Source: Gammaproteobacteria bacterium (GTDB lineage: Bacteria > Pseudomonadota > Gammaproteobacteria > DSM-16500). From it: DNA of 64,000 nucleotides. The DNA is taken from assembly GCA_013816845.1 (NCBI GenBank), contig JACDDU010000001.1, positions 434,001 through 498,000 of the forward strand. Reading direction: 5' to 3'. Of the stretch, positions 50,637 to 59,609 are shown piece after piece (position 1 is the stretch's first letter; every line of letters begins with the position of its first letter). The notes beneath the pieces were generated by a model. The model was not told the DNA's origin and did not search any database. It saw only the letters and a list, made by a program, of their open reading frames with translations. Position numbers and translations under genes: made by a program.

Positions 50637-51431
50637 ATGAGTCACTTTAATGTTTTTCAAGCCCTTTATTTATCGTTTACTTCAAAAGCATTATATCGCG
50701 ATGTAGCAAAACGGTGGGGGGCTAAAGTTTTTTTATATCTTCTTTTCTTAGTTGCTTTGTCTTGGGTTCCGTCTATTTTTCAAATGCAACAAGTTGGTAA
50801 TGCCGCGTACAAACGTAATGCTGATCAAATTGTAAATCAAGTGCCTGTCATTACAGTCGCTAACGGTAAAATTAAGACGCCCGAAAATCGACCCTACCTT
50901 ATTGTGGATCCTGAAAATAAACAAAATATTGCAGTCATTGATACTTCAGGTACTTATAAAACATTAGAACAAGCGAATGCTGGTATATTAATTACGGAAA
51001 CGCAACTCATAAGTAAACCCCGGACCAATGAAACGCGCTTTTATCAACTTCCCGCCACGCTAAATATTACAGTTGTTCCTAAAACAATTAATCAATATGT
51101 GCAAACGTATTTGTGGGTTGTTTGGATTTTTTTATTTTTTATCTTCACTATTGGGAGTTACATTTATCATTTGGTGCAATCTCTCCTTTATGCGGTGCTA
51201 GGAAAAATTATGGCTAAGATTGCGCATGTTACGTTAACTTATGAAGAAATTCTGCAAATTACGCTTGTTGCAATTACACCAGCAATTATTCTTTCGACTG
51301 TATTTGATTTTTTTAATATCATCTTTAATTATCGCGCTTTATTTTTCTTTCTTTTAACGCTTGCTTATTTATATTTTGGAATTGCTGCAAATAAAACGAG
51401 TGCTGATAAAGTTTCAACGCCTAGCCCCTAA
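50637..51431 (+). CDS. DUF1189-family membrane protein
   Basis: The 264-residue protein starts SHFNVFQALYLSFTSKALYRDVAKRWGAK, the family pattern of DUF1189, with an N-terminal helix (VFLYLLFLVALSWVPSIF), a periplasmic domain of about 110 residues, and three or four C-terminal helices. The function of the family is not known. AAGGA lies 7 bases before the ATG and the gene is 19 bp from hpt. Confidence 0.85.
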   Translation: MSHFNVFQALYLSFTSKALYRDVAKRWGAKVFLYLLFLVALSWVPSIFQMQQVGNAAYKRNADQIVNQVPVITVANGKIKTPENRPYLIVDPENKQNIAVIDTSGTYKTLEQANAGILITETQLISKPRTNETRFYQLPATLNITVVPKTINQYVQTYLWVVWIFLFFIFTIGSYIYHLVQSLLYAVLGKIMAKIAHVTLTYEEILQITLVAITPAIILSTVFDFFNIIFNYRALFFFLLTLAYLYFGIAANKTSADKVSTPSP

Positions 51432-51463
51432 CTCATCACTGCTATTATAATAAGGAAATATTT

Positions 51464-53938
51464 ATGCTTGTCTGTGGTTGGATTCTTGCTTTTCTCATTG
51501 TTTGCGGCACACTCTCTTATCATCGTGCTTCCCTCATTATTTGGACGCTTTCTCTCATTACATTGCTAGGGATGGCATTTGCTTTTCACGGGGCAACACC
51601 CGCTTTAATTATCCTAACAGTTTTATTAGTTGCTATTTTATTACCGTTAAATCTAGTTCCTCTCCGAAGAAGATTGATTAGTAAACCATTGTTTAATTTC
51701 TATAAAAAAATTATGCCCTCGATGTCTCGTACAGAGCGAGAAGCCATTGGCGCAGGGACAGTTACTTGGGAAGGTGATTTATTTCGGGGTGATCCAGATT
51801 GGGATAAGTTGTTAGCGCTTACGCCGGCCAAACTTTCTACGGAGGAACAAGCTTTTATAGATGGCCCGGTTGATGAACTTTGTCGCATGATCGATGACTG
51901 GAAGATTACGCATAATGATGCGGACATGTCACCAGAAACCTGGCAATTTTTAAAAGACAATGGGTTCTTTGCGCTGATTATACCGAAAGCATTTGGTGGA
52001 AAAGAATTTTCAGCTTTTGCTCATTCGCAAATTATTGCAAAAATTAGTGGTCGTAGCGTGACAGTATCTTCGACAGTCGCTGTACCCAATTCTTTAGGAC
52101 CGGCTGAATTACTTCTCCATTACGGCACAGAAAAACAAAAAAATTATTATCTTCCTCGTCTTGCACGCGGCGAAGAAATCCCTTGTTTTGCACTTACCTC
52201 ACCGGAAGCTGGAAGTGATGCAGGCGCTATGACCGATTATGGCATTGTCTGTAAGCAAGTTTATGAGGGTGAAGAAACCATTGGTATTCGGTTAAATTGG
52301 GATAAACGCTACATTACACTCGCCCCCGTTGCAACGGTGATTGGTTTGGCATTTAAGCTTTACGATCCTGATCATTTAATCGGTTCAAAAGTTGATATTG
52401 GTATTACCTGTGCCTTGATTCCACGTGAGACCACTGGAGTCACCATTGGTCGACGGCATTTTCCTTTAAATACACCTTTTATGAATGGACCCATCAAAGG
52501 TAAAGATGTATTCATTCCACTGGATTGGATTATTGGCGGTGTTGCTAAAGTGGGTGCGGGCTGGAAAATGTTAATGGAATGTTTAGCGGCCGGACGTGCT
52601 ATCTCTCTCCCCGCTAATGCAATTGGTGGGGCAAAAGTTCTAACCTATGCAACAGGTGCTTATGCACGCATTCGCAAACAATTCAATGTATCTATCGGAA
52701 AATTTGAGGGAATAGAAGAACCTCTCGCTCGGATTGCTGCTTATACTTATATTATGGATGCAGCAAGAACCTTTGCATCCGCAACCATTGATGCCGGAGA
52801 AAAACCTTCTGTCGCTTCTGCGATTGTTAAATATCATGTAACTGAAATGGGTCGCAAAATTGCTTGTGATGGAATGGATATTAGTGGTGGAAAAGGTATT
52901 TGCCTGGGTCCTAAAAATTATATTGGACGAGGTTATGAAGCTGCGCCTATTGCGATCACAGTTGAAGGGGCAAATATTTTGACGCGGAGTCTAATCATTT
53001 TTGGTCAAGGCGCAATGCGATGCCATCCTTATGTTTTAGCTGAATTAGAAGCTGGCAAAGATACCGATGCAAAAGCCGGCTTGATTAAATTTGATCGTGC
53101 CGTCATTAAGCATGTTGCTTATGGATTCAGTAATGTCGTTCGTAGCCTCTTCTTAGGCTTAACAAGCGCGATAATGGTACGTGCACCGCAAGGCAATACT
53201 AAAAGATACTACCAGCAAGCGACGCGTTTTAGTTCAGGTTTTGCTTTAATGACTGATGTTTCTATGCTTGTCTTAGGGGGTAATTTAAAACGGAGAGAAA
53301 GTATTTCTGGAAGGCTAGGGGATATTCTAAGCCATCTATACTTATTATCTGCAGTTTTAAAGCAATATGAAGTCCAAGGTCATCATAAAGAAGATTTCCC
53401 ATTGATTGAGTATGCCAGTAAATATTGTCTGTTTCAGATCCAGGAAAGTTTTTCAGAGATTTTGCGTAACTTCCCCAATCGCATTTTTTCTGTTGTACTC
53501 CGCGGTTTGATTTTTCCTTGGGGAATGCGATTTGGAAAGCCCTCCGATCGGCTCAACCACAAAGTTGCCCAATTGATTATGGCGCCTACTGCAGCACGAC
53601 AAAGATTATCGGAAGGCGCTTATTTAACGCCTCATAAAGAGAACGTGTTAGCAGAATTGCAAGACGCTCTACTTAAAACGATTGCAGTTGAAGACATTGA
53701 GAAATTAATTAAAACAGCCCACCATGATGGAAAGATAACAGGATATACTTTCCACCAGAACGTTCAATCCGCGTTAGAAAATCAAGTGATCAACCAAACG
53801 CAATATGATGCAGTGATGGAAGCTGAAGTTGCTCGCAAAAAAGTAATTGCGGTTGATGATTTTACGACTGAAGAATTAGCCCGAGTAAATAAACCTAAAG
53901 ATGATGTTTACGCACAATCAAATGGTACGCACGGGTAG
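51464..53938 (+). CDS. fadE: Acyl-CoA dehydrogenase FadE
   Basis: FadE performs the first step of beta-oxidation in E. coli-type bacteria. The 824-residue protein matches the long FadE form (E. coli 814): N-terminal membrane helices (about 3-65), then the flavin dehydrogenase fold with CFALTSPEAGSDAGAMTDYG, WDKRYITLAPVA, GGAKVLTYATGAYARIRKQF and DISGGKGICLGPKNYIGRGY, and a C-terminal extension. AAGGAA is 7 bases upstream. With plsX/fab genes elsewhere in the window, the cell can both make and degrade fatty acids. Confidence 0.95.
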   Translation: MLVCGWILAFLIVCGTLSYHRASLIIWTLSLITLLGMAFAFHGATPALIILTVLLVAILLPLNLVPLRRRLISKPLFNFYKKIMPSMSRTEREAIGAGTVTWEGDLFRGDPDWDKLLALTPAKLSTEEQAFIDGPVDELCRMIDDWKITHNDADMSPETWQFLKDNGFFALIIPKAFGGKEFSAFAHSQIIAKISGRSVTVSSTVAVPNSLGPAELLLHYGTEKQKNYYLPRLARGEEIPCFALTSPEAGSDAGAMTDYGIVCKQVYEGEETIGIRLNWDKRYITLAPVATVIGLAFKLYDPDHLIGSKVDIGITCALIPRETTGVTIGRRHFPLNTPFMNGPIKGKDVFIPLDWIIGGVAKVGAGWKMLMECLAAGRAISLPANAIGGAKVLTYATGAYARIRKQFNVSIGKFEGIEEPLARIAAYTYIMDAARTFASATIDAGEKPSVASAIVKYHVTEMGRKIACDGMDISGGKGICLGPKNYIGRGYEAAPIAITVEGANILTRSLIIFGQGAMRCHPYVLAELEAGKDTDAKAGLIKFDRAVIKHVAYGFSNVVRSLFLGLTSAIMVRAPQGNTKRYYQQATRFSSGFALMTDVSMLVLGGNLKRRESISGRLGDILSHLYLLSAVLKQYEVQGHHKEDFPLIEYASKYCLFQIQESFSEILRNFPNRIFSVVLRGLIFPWGMRFGKPSDRLNHKVAQLIMAPTAARQRLSEGAYLTPHKENVLAELQDALLKTIAVEDIEKLIKTAHHDGKITGYTFHQNVQSALENQVINQTQYDAVMEAEVARKKVIAVDDFTTEELARVNKPKDDVYAQSNGTHG

Positions 53939-56000
53939 ATCAATACGAGGGTTATTCTTTCCTCTTATTACATTAACCGTTTTTTGTATTTTGTTTGAGA
54001 TAAGTTTTTTTATTCAATGTAATCAAACTTATCTCAACGATTTTAGTCTTATCTCTTCGAATCTGAATATTCCTTGGCGTGTTTTTCCTGACTATTTATT
54101 TTTTTTAATGGTTCAACTTGCTTTACACTTTTTGCTAGTCAGCATCATTTTGTTTTGTACCATAAGTATAGGAAAGCTATTTAATCTTCCTATTCATTTT
54201 GACTTTAAGTTAAGTATTGCACTTTTTATATGGTCTTGGCTGAACGTTCTGATTGCAAATCAATATTATTATCCCCATTCCAATTATGCTCATTTAATGG
54301 GAGTTTTCCTTACAACTGAAACCCGCGTGACCGTCGGTTTTTTATTATTTTCTGGAATAAGTTGCATTATTATTATTGCAAGTATGGTCTATTGGATTTG
54401 TACTTATCCTAAAACAATGCTCATTGCGAGTAGCGTGTGGATAGGGCTTTATCTAGCTTCAATCGCACCGATGCCGAAAAAGCCAGGTTTATTCACCCCA
54501 CAATCTAATGTGATTATTGTTGGCATTGATTCCTTACGGCCTGATGTCGTTGGGTTTTTTGGCAGTGATACGCCTACAAAATTTATTGATCAATTTTTAA
54601 CTGAGGCAACCGTTTTCAGTGAAGCCATCACACCCATTGCTCGAACCTTTCCTTCATGGATAAGCTTGCTTACTGGAAAATATCCCAAACAGTCAGGCAT
54701 TCGTTTTAACCTCGCCAAGCTTGAATCATTAGATCTTAAAACGTTATTGCCTATACGCTTTCAAAAAGCAGGCTATGCCACGGTGTATGCAACAGATGAA
54801 ACACGGTTTAGCAATATGGATAAAAGTTTAGGTTTTCAACATATTATTGCACCACCCATGGGTATTAATGATTTCATTTTGGGGAGCTTCAATGATTTTC
54901 CATTATCAAATCTGTTGCTCAATACGCAGCTTGGCGCATTCTTATTTCCTTATACTTATGCCAATCGGGGTGTGTTTTTCGCTTATGATCCCAATCAATT
55001 TTTAAAGCGTATTCAATCGGCTTTAGGAAAAATCAAGCAAAGACCCGTTTTTATCGCTGCTCATTTTTGCTTGCCGCATTATCCTTACCATTGGCGAGCT
55101 TTCTCTCCGGTCAAAACACCCTTACAACTTTACCAAACCAGCATTGCGCGTTTGGATTCTCAATTAGCCAATTTTTTTGAACTCCTTAAAGCTGAGGGTC
55201 TTTTAGAAAAAGCAGTAGTAGTTCTACTATCCGACCACGGTGAAGCTTTGATGCTCAATGGCGATCGCTTAACGGAAGAAAATTTATTTTCCACAACAAA
55301 CGTACCCATGCCACATTTTTATCCGAGTGAAACTGACGAAACTGTTAATCAATCAGCAGGTCATGGAACTGATGTAATGGGATTAACTCAATATCATACG
55401 CTGCTTGCGATCCGCCAATATGGCGAGCCAACCATGCAGACTAAAAAGGATGTAACTGATGTTGTATCCCTGATAGATATTTACCCAACCTTGATTGAAC
55501 TTGCCCAGCTTGAAGAAAAATCTTTTGAACATAATAGTAAATCGATGGCAGAGTCGAGTGAGGGCGTGTCATTAGCGGGTTATTTGAAGGGGAAGAACGT
55601 GATAGCCCCTTCTCGTCATATCTTCTTAGAGAGCGATTTTACTCCCGCAGCGATTAGAAGCCTGTACCCTGATATAAAAAAAGCAATTCTTGAAAGTTTA
55701 AATATTTACGAAGTAAATGTTAACTCCATGCGGTTAACAGTCAAGTCTTCCATGGCTGAGAAAATTATCTACAGCAAACAGTATGCCGATATTTACCAAA
55801 AATGGATGCTCGCTTTTTATCCCCAACCTAACGATTTTCATTTACCTATTCTGATTAATTTAGAATCGGGTCAATGGACACATGATTTATCCTCATCCTT
55901 GGCTAAATTGGCGCCAGTCAATCGAATGATTCGTGCGCTTAAAGATCACTACGGTACAGAAATTCGCTACGAAGAAGAAACAATTTTGTTCACAGATTAA
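53922..56000 (+). CDS. Membrane-anchored sulfatase/phosphoethanolamine transferase-like enzyme
   Basis: The product of about 692 residues has five N-terminal membrane helices (to about residue 180) and a periplasmic alkaline-phosphatase-superfamily domain. The metal and catalytic sites are visible: GIDSLRPDVVG, the nucleophile position Thr in ARTFPSWISLLTG, VVLLSDHGEAL and SAGHGTDVMG. A Thr nucleophile, not Cys or Ser, fits phospho-transfer enzymes such as LtaS, OpgB or EptA better than true sulfatases. The target, lipid A or a glycan, is unknown. Starts at 53901, 53904 and 53922 all overlap fadE; I chose the last for the shortest overlap (17 bp). No Shine-Dalgarno sequence is clear for any of them. 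Confidence 0.85.
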   Translation: MVRTGRSIRGLFFPLITLTVFCILFEISFFIQCNQTYLNDFSLISSNLNIPWRVFPDYLFFLMVQLALHFLLVSIILFCTISIGKLFNLPIHFDFKLSIALFIWSWLNVLIANQYYYPHSNYAHLMGVFLTTETRVTVGFLLFSGISCIIIIASMVYWICTYPKTMLIASSVWIGLYLASIAPMPKKPGLFTPQSNVIIVGIDSLRPDVVGFFGSDTPTKFIDQFLTEATVFSEAITPIARTFPSWISLLTGKYPKQSGIRFNLAKLESLDLKTLLPIRFQKAGYATVYATDETRFSNMDKSLGFQHIIAPPMGINDFILGSFNDFPLSNLLLNTQLGAFLFPYTYANRGVFFAYDPNQFLKRIQSALGKIKQRPVFIAAHFCLPHYPYHWRAFSPVKTPLQLYQTSIARLDSQLANFFELLKAEGLLEKAVVVLLSDHGEALMLNGDRLTEENLFSTTNVPMPHFYPSETDETVNQSAGHGTDVMGLTQYHTLLAIRQYGEPTMQTKKDVTDVVSLIDIYPTLIELAQLEEKSFEHNSKSMAESSEGVSLAGYLKGKNVIAPSRHIFLESDFTPAAIRSLYPDIKKAILESLNIYEVNVNSMRLTVKSSMAEKIIYSKQYADIYQKWMLAFYPQPNDFHLPILINLESGQWTHDLSSSLAKLAPVNRMIRALKDHYGTEIRYEEETILFTD

Positions 56001-56161
56001 TTTCAAAAAGAAGTTGCATTTACCAATCACTATCGATTCAACGTCTTAGCGCAGATCATATCATTAAGCAATTGATTTTTAGAACAATTTTACTTGTGTG
56101 CATTAAATGGGCTTTTCGAGTAAACGCCCAGTTATATGGTATTTACACTAGTTTTCGATAG

Positions 56162-56198
56162 GTTACTCACAGACTTATCCACAGATTCTGTGAGTAAC
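56162..56198. terminator. Perfect 12-bp inverted repeat enclosing a DnaA box; likely two-way terminator
   Basis: GTTACTCACAGA and TCTGTGAGTAAC form a perfect 12-bp stem around a 13-base loop. The loop contains TTATCCACA (56175-56183), an exact consensus DnaA box. The element lies between the convergent sulfatase-like and hydrolase genes and is followed by TTTT on the plus strand, so a two-way terminator is the simple reading. The DnaA box could be chance or a DnaA-titration site. Confidence 0.65.
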
Positions 56199-56280
56199 TT
56201 TTCCCTGTCGGGTTCGGCCAAATTGTGAATGATTGTTCCCGACTTATTTTTTGTTAATACGGCTAAGACTGAAATTCATT

Positions 56281-57195
56281 TTATATAGTGTTGAAAAATT
56301 CATCCGGCTTCTCAATAAATGGAAAATGCCCAGACTGAGATACCACAATTAATTTGGCATTAGGAATAGCTTTGGCAAGATCTTGTGCTGTCCATAAGGG
56401 AACGAAATCTTGTTCACCATGGATAATGGTCGTCGGTACGTTAAGTTTGTTTAACTGCGGTAATAGATTATCAAACATGTCTTGCATCATCAGTTGAGCG
56501 ACTTTAAACCCACTCAATGATGATTCTACCGTTATATCCAACGTTAATTTTTCAGCATCTTCAGGTTTGTAAAAATAAACCGAGAACAGTTTGCGAGTTA
56601 AGGCAATAATTTGTTCAGCAGTTAATTTCTGCAGTTCATTATAATCACTTAAAGGTGCAATTTCGTTTTTGAAAGGTTCGATTCGCTGATTTAAAGCGTT
56701 TGCTGCAGCCATTTTTCCTGACAAATTTGCTGGCATGCTGTCGATGAGGATAAGTTTGGCAGCATGGTTTGGATATTTGATTGAGTAATTCAAGGCAAGC
56801 AAGCTGCCCCAAGAGTGACCGAGTAAAATAAATTGTTTAAAACCTAATGTTTTTCTTACAGTTTCGATATCATCAGTAAATTGTTGAAGGTTGATAACAT
56901 CGCGATTCATTCCAGTTTCTAAAGATTTTCCAGAACCGCGTTGGTCATAAAAAATAACCTCATAATTTGCAGCAAGACTGAGTAGTTGGGGCTTGAAGTA
57001 ACCGTGATCTAATCCGGAGCCAGGTCCGCCGTGCAATACGAGAATTGGCGTCCCTGAGCCATATTTCTCGTAATATAATTTCCCTTGCTTAACAGGAATA
57101 TAACCAGAAGATTGGGGAGATAAAGCAAAGCTGTAAGATAGTAGTAGAGTGGATAAACAGAAAATCAATGTAAACTTTTTAAATAAGTCGCGCAT
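56281..57195 (-). CDS. Secreted alpha/beta hydrolase, proline iminopeptidase-like
   Basis: From ATG 57195 the product is 304 residues. It has a signal peptide (FTLIFCLSTLLLSYSFAL), then an alpha/beta-hydrolase fold: oxyanion HGGPGSG, DQRGSGKS, the nucleophile elbow GHSWGSLLAL, the acid in HGEQDFV and the His in SGHFPF. The GPG and DQRG motifs point to the proline iminopeptidase (S33) group. ATG 57204 is an alternative, but AAGGA sits only one base before it and ten bases before 57195. Export to the periplasm or beyond is unusual for this mostly cytosolic enzyme group. Confidence 0.88.
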   Translation of the reverse strand: MRDLFKKFTLIFCLSTLLLSYSFALSPQSSGYIPVKQGKLYYEKYGSGTPILVLHGGPGSGLDHGYFKPQLLSLAANYEVIFYDQRGSGKSLETGMNRDVINLQQFTDDIETVRKTLGFKQFILLGHSWGSLLALNYSIKYPNHAAKLILIDSMPANLSGKMAAANALNQRIEPFKNEIAPLSDYNELQKLTAEQIIALTRKLFSVYFYKPEDAEKLTLDITVESSLSGFKVAQLMMQDMFDNLLPQLNKLNVPTTIIHGEQDFVPLWTAQDLAKAIPNAKLIVVSQSGHFPFIEKPDEFFNTI

Positions 57196-57299
57196 AAAAT
57201 CCATTTCCTTTATGTGATCATAAAACTCAACAAGGCTTGCATAATATCTGAGAGTTAGCCCAATTCAAAGTTCACATGACTTTCTTTAAAAAGTATAAC

Positions 57300-57497
57300 T
57301 TAGCCATCATATGAGCGAGCCATTAACAGTGTAGGTATCTCAAGTTGAATAGGATCGTTGGGGCAGGCCTCAAAACTTACAATTAAGTTTCTGTAACGCG
57401 AAAGCTTTAACTTTGAGCGCCAATTTCCGTAAAGATATTTGTAATCCGTTAGGCTTTCCGTGCTGTCAATAACGATCGTCAATTTCAATTTAATCAA
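57300..57497 (-). pseudogene. Possible truncated relative of the small secreted protein at 57633
   Basis: This 65-codon minus-strand frame begins at a TTG with a stop codon just upstream and lacks a signal peptide. Its sequence TIVIDSTESLTDYKY and later ACPNDPIQLEIPTL resembles in pattern TVHNHTESSLSYAS and HCNGPIVASLNL of the secreted protein encoded at 57633. It could be a decayed 5'-truncated copy. The match is weak, and it may instead be a chance open frame in the divergent spacer 57196-57632, in which I see nothing else. Confidence 0.25.
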
Positions 57498-57632
57498 TCG
57501 TTAGCCTAAAATTATAAGCTTACAACTAGCAAAGTTCTTACTGGCTCCAACCTTACGACAGGCGTTATTTTCACGCACTTTTAAAGCGCTATTAATTATT
57601 GTAGAATTCTCAACTCATATAAGGAAAAAATT

Positions 57633-57962
57633 ATGCTTAAGCGATATATTGGTTTAATTGTCTTATTTACCTGTTCTTTCGCAGCTCATGCAGCTTTTCT
57701 TACTGTTCATAACCATACTGAATCCAGCCTGAGTTATGCTTCTGGCCTATGTTATCCCATCAAACCTTTTAGCGAAGAAAAAGTTCCCGTGCGGCATGAG
57801 GGTCATTTTTATACAAATTCTCACTGCAACGGTCCAATTGTTGCATCTCTCAATCTCAATGAAAAGTATGGGATTGAATCAATAAGAGTTTACGGGAAAA
57901 ATATGACTTTTCAGGCTAATAGATTTGACTTAGTTATTACTCAACTTCAAGCGTCAACCTAA
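57633..57962 (+). CDS. Small secreted protein, orphan
   Basis: The 109-residue protein has a clear signal peptide (KRYIGLIVLFTCSFAAHA, cleavage after AHA), leaving a mature domain of about 88 residues. It opens FLTVHNHTESSLSYASG and contains two mature cysteines (LCYP and HCNG), which could form one disulfide. The NHTE motif also occurs at the same place in the secreted protein encoded at 61012 (LYLKNHTEQ), so the two may be distant paralogues. AAGGAA lies 6 bases before the ATG. Function unknown. Confidence 0.7.
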   Translation: MLKRYIGLIVLFTCSFAAHAAFLTVHNHTESSLSYASGLCYPIKPFSEEKVPVRHEGHFYTNSHCNGPIVASLNLNEKYGIESIRVYGKNMTFQANRFDLVITQLQAST

Positions 57963-57978
57963 TAACTTTGCCTGATAC

Positions 57979-58016
57979 GGAGCAGCACTTTCCTATATTG
58001 TTACGGTTGTTGCTCC
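57979..58016 (+). terminator. Weak terminator-like hairpin
   Basis: GGAGCAGCA pairs with TGTTGCTCC over 9 bp (one G-T pair) around a 20-base loop, 16 bases after the stop of the secreted protein gene. The T-run is poor (CCCCATCTTT), so termination is only a suggestion. Confidence 0.4.
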
Positions 58017-58139
58017 CCATCTTTCAAAAGAAAATTTGCTAACACATCTCGTTAACTCTTTATACGCTATACGTTTGAATAGATATTAAGACCGTTTCCT
58101 TGCAATTTATAAATTGAGATTAATATATAAAGTCAGGTA

Positions 58140-58201
58140 TGCTCCTCATCTGTAAAAAATTATCAAAAAAAAAAATAAAAAATGAGACAATATGAGGAGC
58201 A
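58140..58201 (+). promoter_or_regulatory. Inverted repeat able to sequester the ribosome binding site
   Basis: TGCTCCTCAT (58140-58149) is the exact complement of ATGAGGAGCA (58192-58201), with a 42-base A-rich loop; a further TGT/ACA pairs inside. The right arm contains the GAGGAG Shine-Dalgarno sequence of the following gene. If both arms are in the transcript, the stem would block translation, as in RNA thermometers or trans-acting-RNA controlled leaders. Confidence 0.5.
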
Positions 58202-58209
58202 ATTATTTA

Positions 58210-58680
58210 ATGAAAAGTAATTTTACGCTAGAGCAACTTCACCATGAGACAAGAGAATTAGCATTGCTTTTGGAAACCAGTACTCGACGTATTGAGACAC
58301 CTAGTGCTAAAAACATGCGAACCTATGGTACACATCGGGCTCGTTGTCACCCTTTTAAATATGCTACATCATCCCCTCCGTCTCATGACCTGATTGATTT
58401 AGATTTCAAACATAAAGACAGCATGCTTGAAGCTATAATTAATACAGCGAAATATACTTACATGTTCTTAGATGCGCAGAAAGCAATGACTTTAATTGAC
58501 CATGCTTTAATGACTTCTTTAGGGGAGCAAAAACCTAAACGATTCCATTTGTTTCATCTTAAAGTAGATCCAGCTGCGGAGCTGAAGTGTTTTAAGATTT
58601 TTCTTGAAAATTGTATTAAAGCTGACAACGATGCGATTGAAGCACAGCCAAGAGCAGCCCTATCCGGACGAAACAGTTAA
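58210..58680 (+). CDS. Orphan soluble protein
   Basis: The 156-residue product is not recognised. It is soluble, with a basic central region (STRRIETPSAKNMRTYGTHRARCH) between two helical parts (EQLHHETRELALLLE and residues about 75-150). There is no signal peptide or known motif. I preferred ATG 58210 over ATG 58192 because GAGGAG lies 10 bases before 58210 and nothing suitable precedes 58192. The gene stands alone. Confidence 0.55.
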   Translation: MKSNFTLEQLHHETRELALLLETSTRRIETPSAKNMRTYGTHRARCHPFKYATSSPPSHDLIDLDFKHKDSMLEAIINTAKYTYMFLDAQKAMTLIDHALMTSLGEQKPKRFHLFHLKVDPAAELKCFKIFLENCIKADNDAIEAQPRAALSGRNS

Positions 58681-59081
58681 TTTGATTGTGCAGGGAACGG
58701 CATGCTTTGTTAACTTTTTAAAGTCGTATTCTTAATAGTGGATTAAGCATCATCCAATCGACTAAGTATTAGATTGAAGTTTGATACCCACCATGACAAT
58801 TTTAATATTAAGTGAAGTGGCGGGTATTTACTTGTTAAAGACTCAAAAATAAGATTCTAAAAGCCGCGCTAAAACTTGTAGCGTAATCTTAGAAAAATAA
58901 TCTATAAATGATTATAAAATTATTTTTTTGGAGCATTTATCTTTTCGGCTCTTTAGGCAAGGGTTTAGCTAACGCTATAAGCCTTTTACAATTTAAGATA
59001 CCGCTTGCTTCTCATTGATTAGATAAAAATGTCATTTTAACCACTGCATCCATCTTAATCTCTAAATAAAGAAAATGAGTT
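58681..59081. other. 401-bp intergenic region, no gene seen
   Basis: Between two convergent orphan genes. Apart from the nested hairpin at 58845-58891 and an ATACCC/GGGTAT pair near 58780-58825, I see no structured element or protein-like frame. Confidence 0.45.
58845..58891 (-). terminator. Nested hairpin with T-run on the minus strand
   Basis: TAAGATT (58850-58856) pairs with AATCTTA (58885-58891), and inside it CGCTA (58867-58871) pairs with TAGCG (58879-58883). On the minus strand the outer stem is followed by TTTTTGAG. It could terminate the minus-strand gene at 59082-59609, although it is about 190 bases past its stop. Confidence 0.45.
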
Positions 59082-59609
59082 TTACCGCCTTCTTGGTGAG
59101 GGTGGGATGGAAGAGGTTTTATATTCATTTTGGAATTGACTTAGTTGTTTTTTTAAATCGGCATTTTCTTTCTTAAGATCAGCTAGAGTTATCGACATTT
59201 CATCTTGCGACTTAGGGTCTAACTTATTTAAAATTTTTTCTAAGGTTCCTTCTACATTGATGTGCGGATTCCAGCCGCTACCACTACCGACATAATCTTT
59301 TGTTGTATAAGCTGCATTTAACCCAACAGCTTGTAAAATGGCAACATAGTCTTGTAGTTGTTTAACATAGATATCCTCATACTGTCGGTACTGAATTTTA
59401 GTTTTTTCTTTATTGTAGCCATTTGCATCGGATACAGCATGAAAAACCATCATTTTTTCAAAACTAATGACGAGCGAGTCGAAGTTAGGGTTTGAAAGAC
59501 TGCGGTTAATATAAATACTTACCTCATTGTTGAGCCCCAGTCGATTTAAAATTAGCTCACGAATTTTATGCTTATCATTTTTCTTTATTCCTGAATGCTG
59601 TCCAAACAT
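59082..59609 (-). CDS. Orphan protein with C-terminal coiled coil
   Basis: The 175-residue protein is not recognised. Residues 1-130 form a mixed globular region, and residues about 140-163 are a short coiled coil (ADLKKENADLKKQLSQFQNEY). The extreme C-terminus, SSIPPSPRRR, is flexible and basic. Polar, unstructured C-termini are common in Dot/Icm substrates, but the acidic residues (E-block) often seen there are missing. There is no signal peptide. It has its own promoter region, with an inverted repeat at 59642-59664. Confidence 0.6.
   Translation of the reverse strand: MFGQHSGIKKNDKHKIRELILNRLGLNNEVSIYINRSLSNPNFDSLVISFEKMMVFHAVSDANGYNKEKTKIQYRQYEDIYVKQLQDYVAILQAVGLNAAYTTKDYVGSGSGWNPHINVEGTLEKILNKLDPKSQDEMSITLADLKKENADLKKQLSQFQNEYKTSSIPPSPRRR

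Noticed and set aside
53901-53938. Programmed frameshift or fusion of fadE into the sulfatase-like gene
   Set aside because: The overlap is short, both genes have complete domains, and no slippery sequence is seen; ordinary gene overlap is enough.
56162-56198. Replication origin at the DnaA box
   Set aside because: Only one box is present, without an AT-rich unwinding element, dnaA or gidA nearby; a terminator explains the stem.
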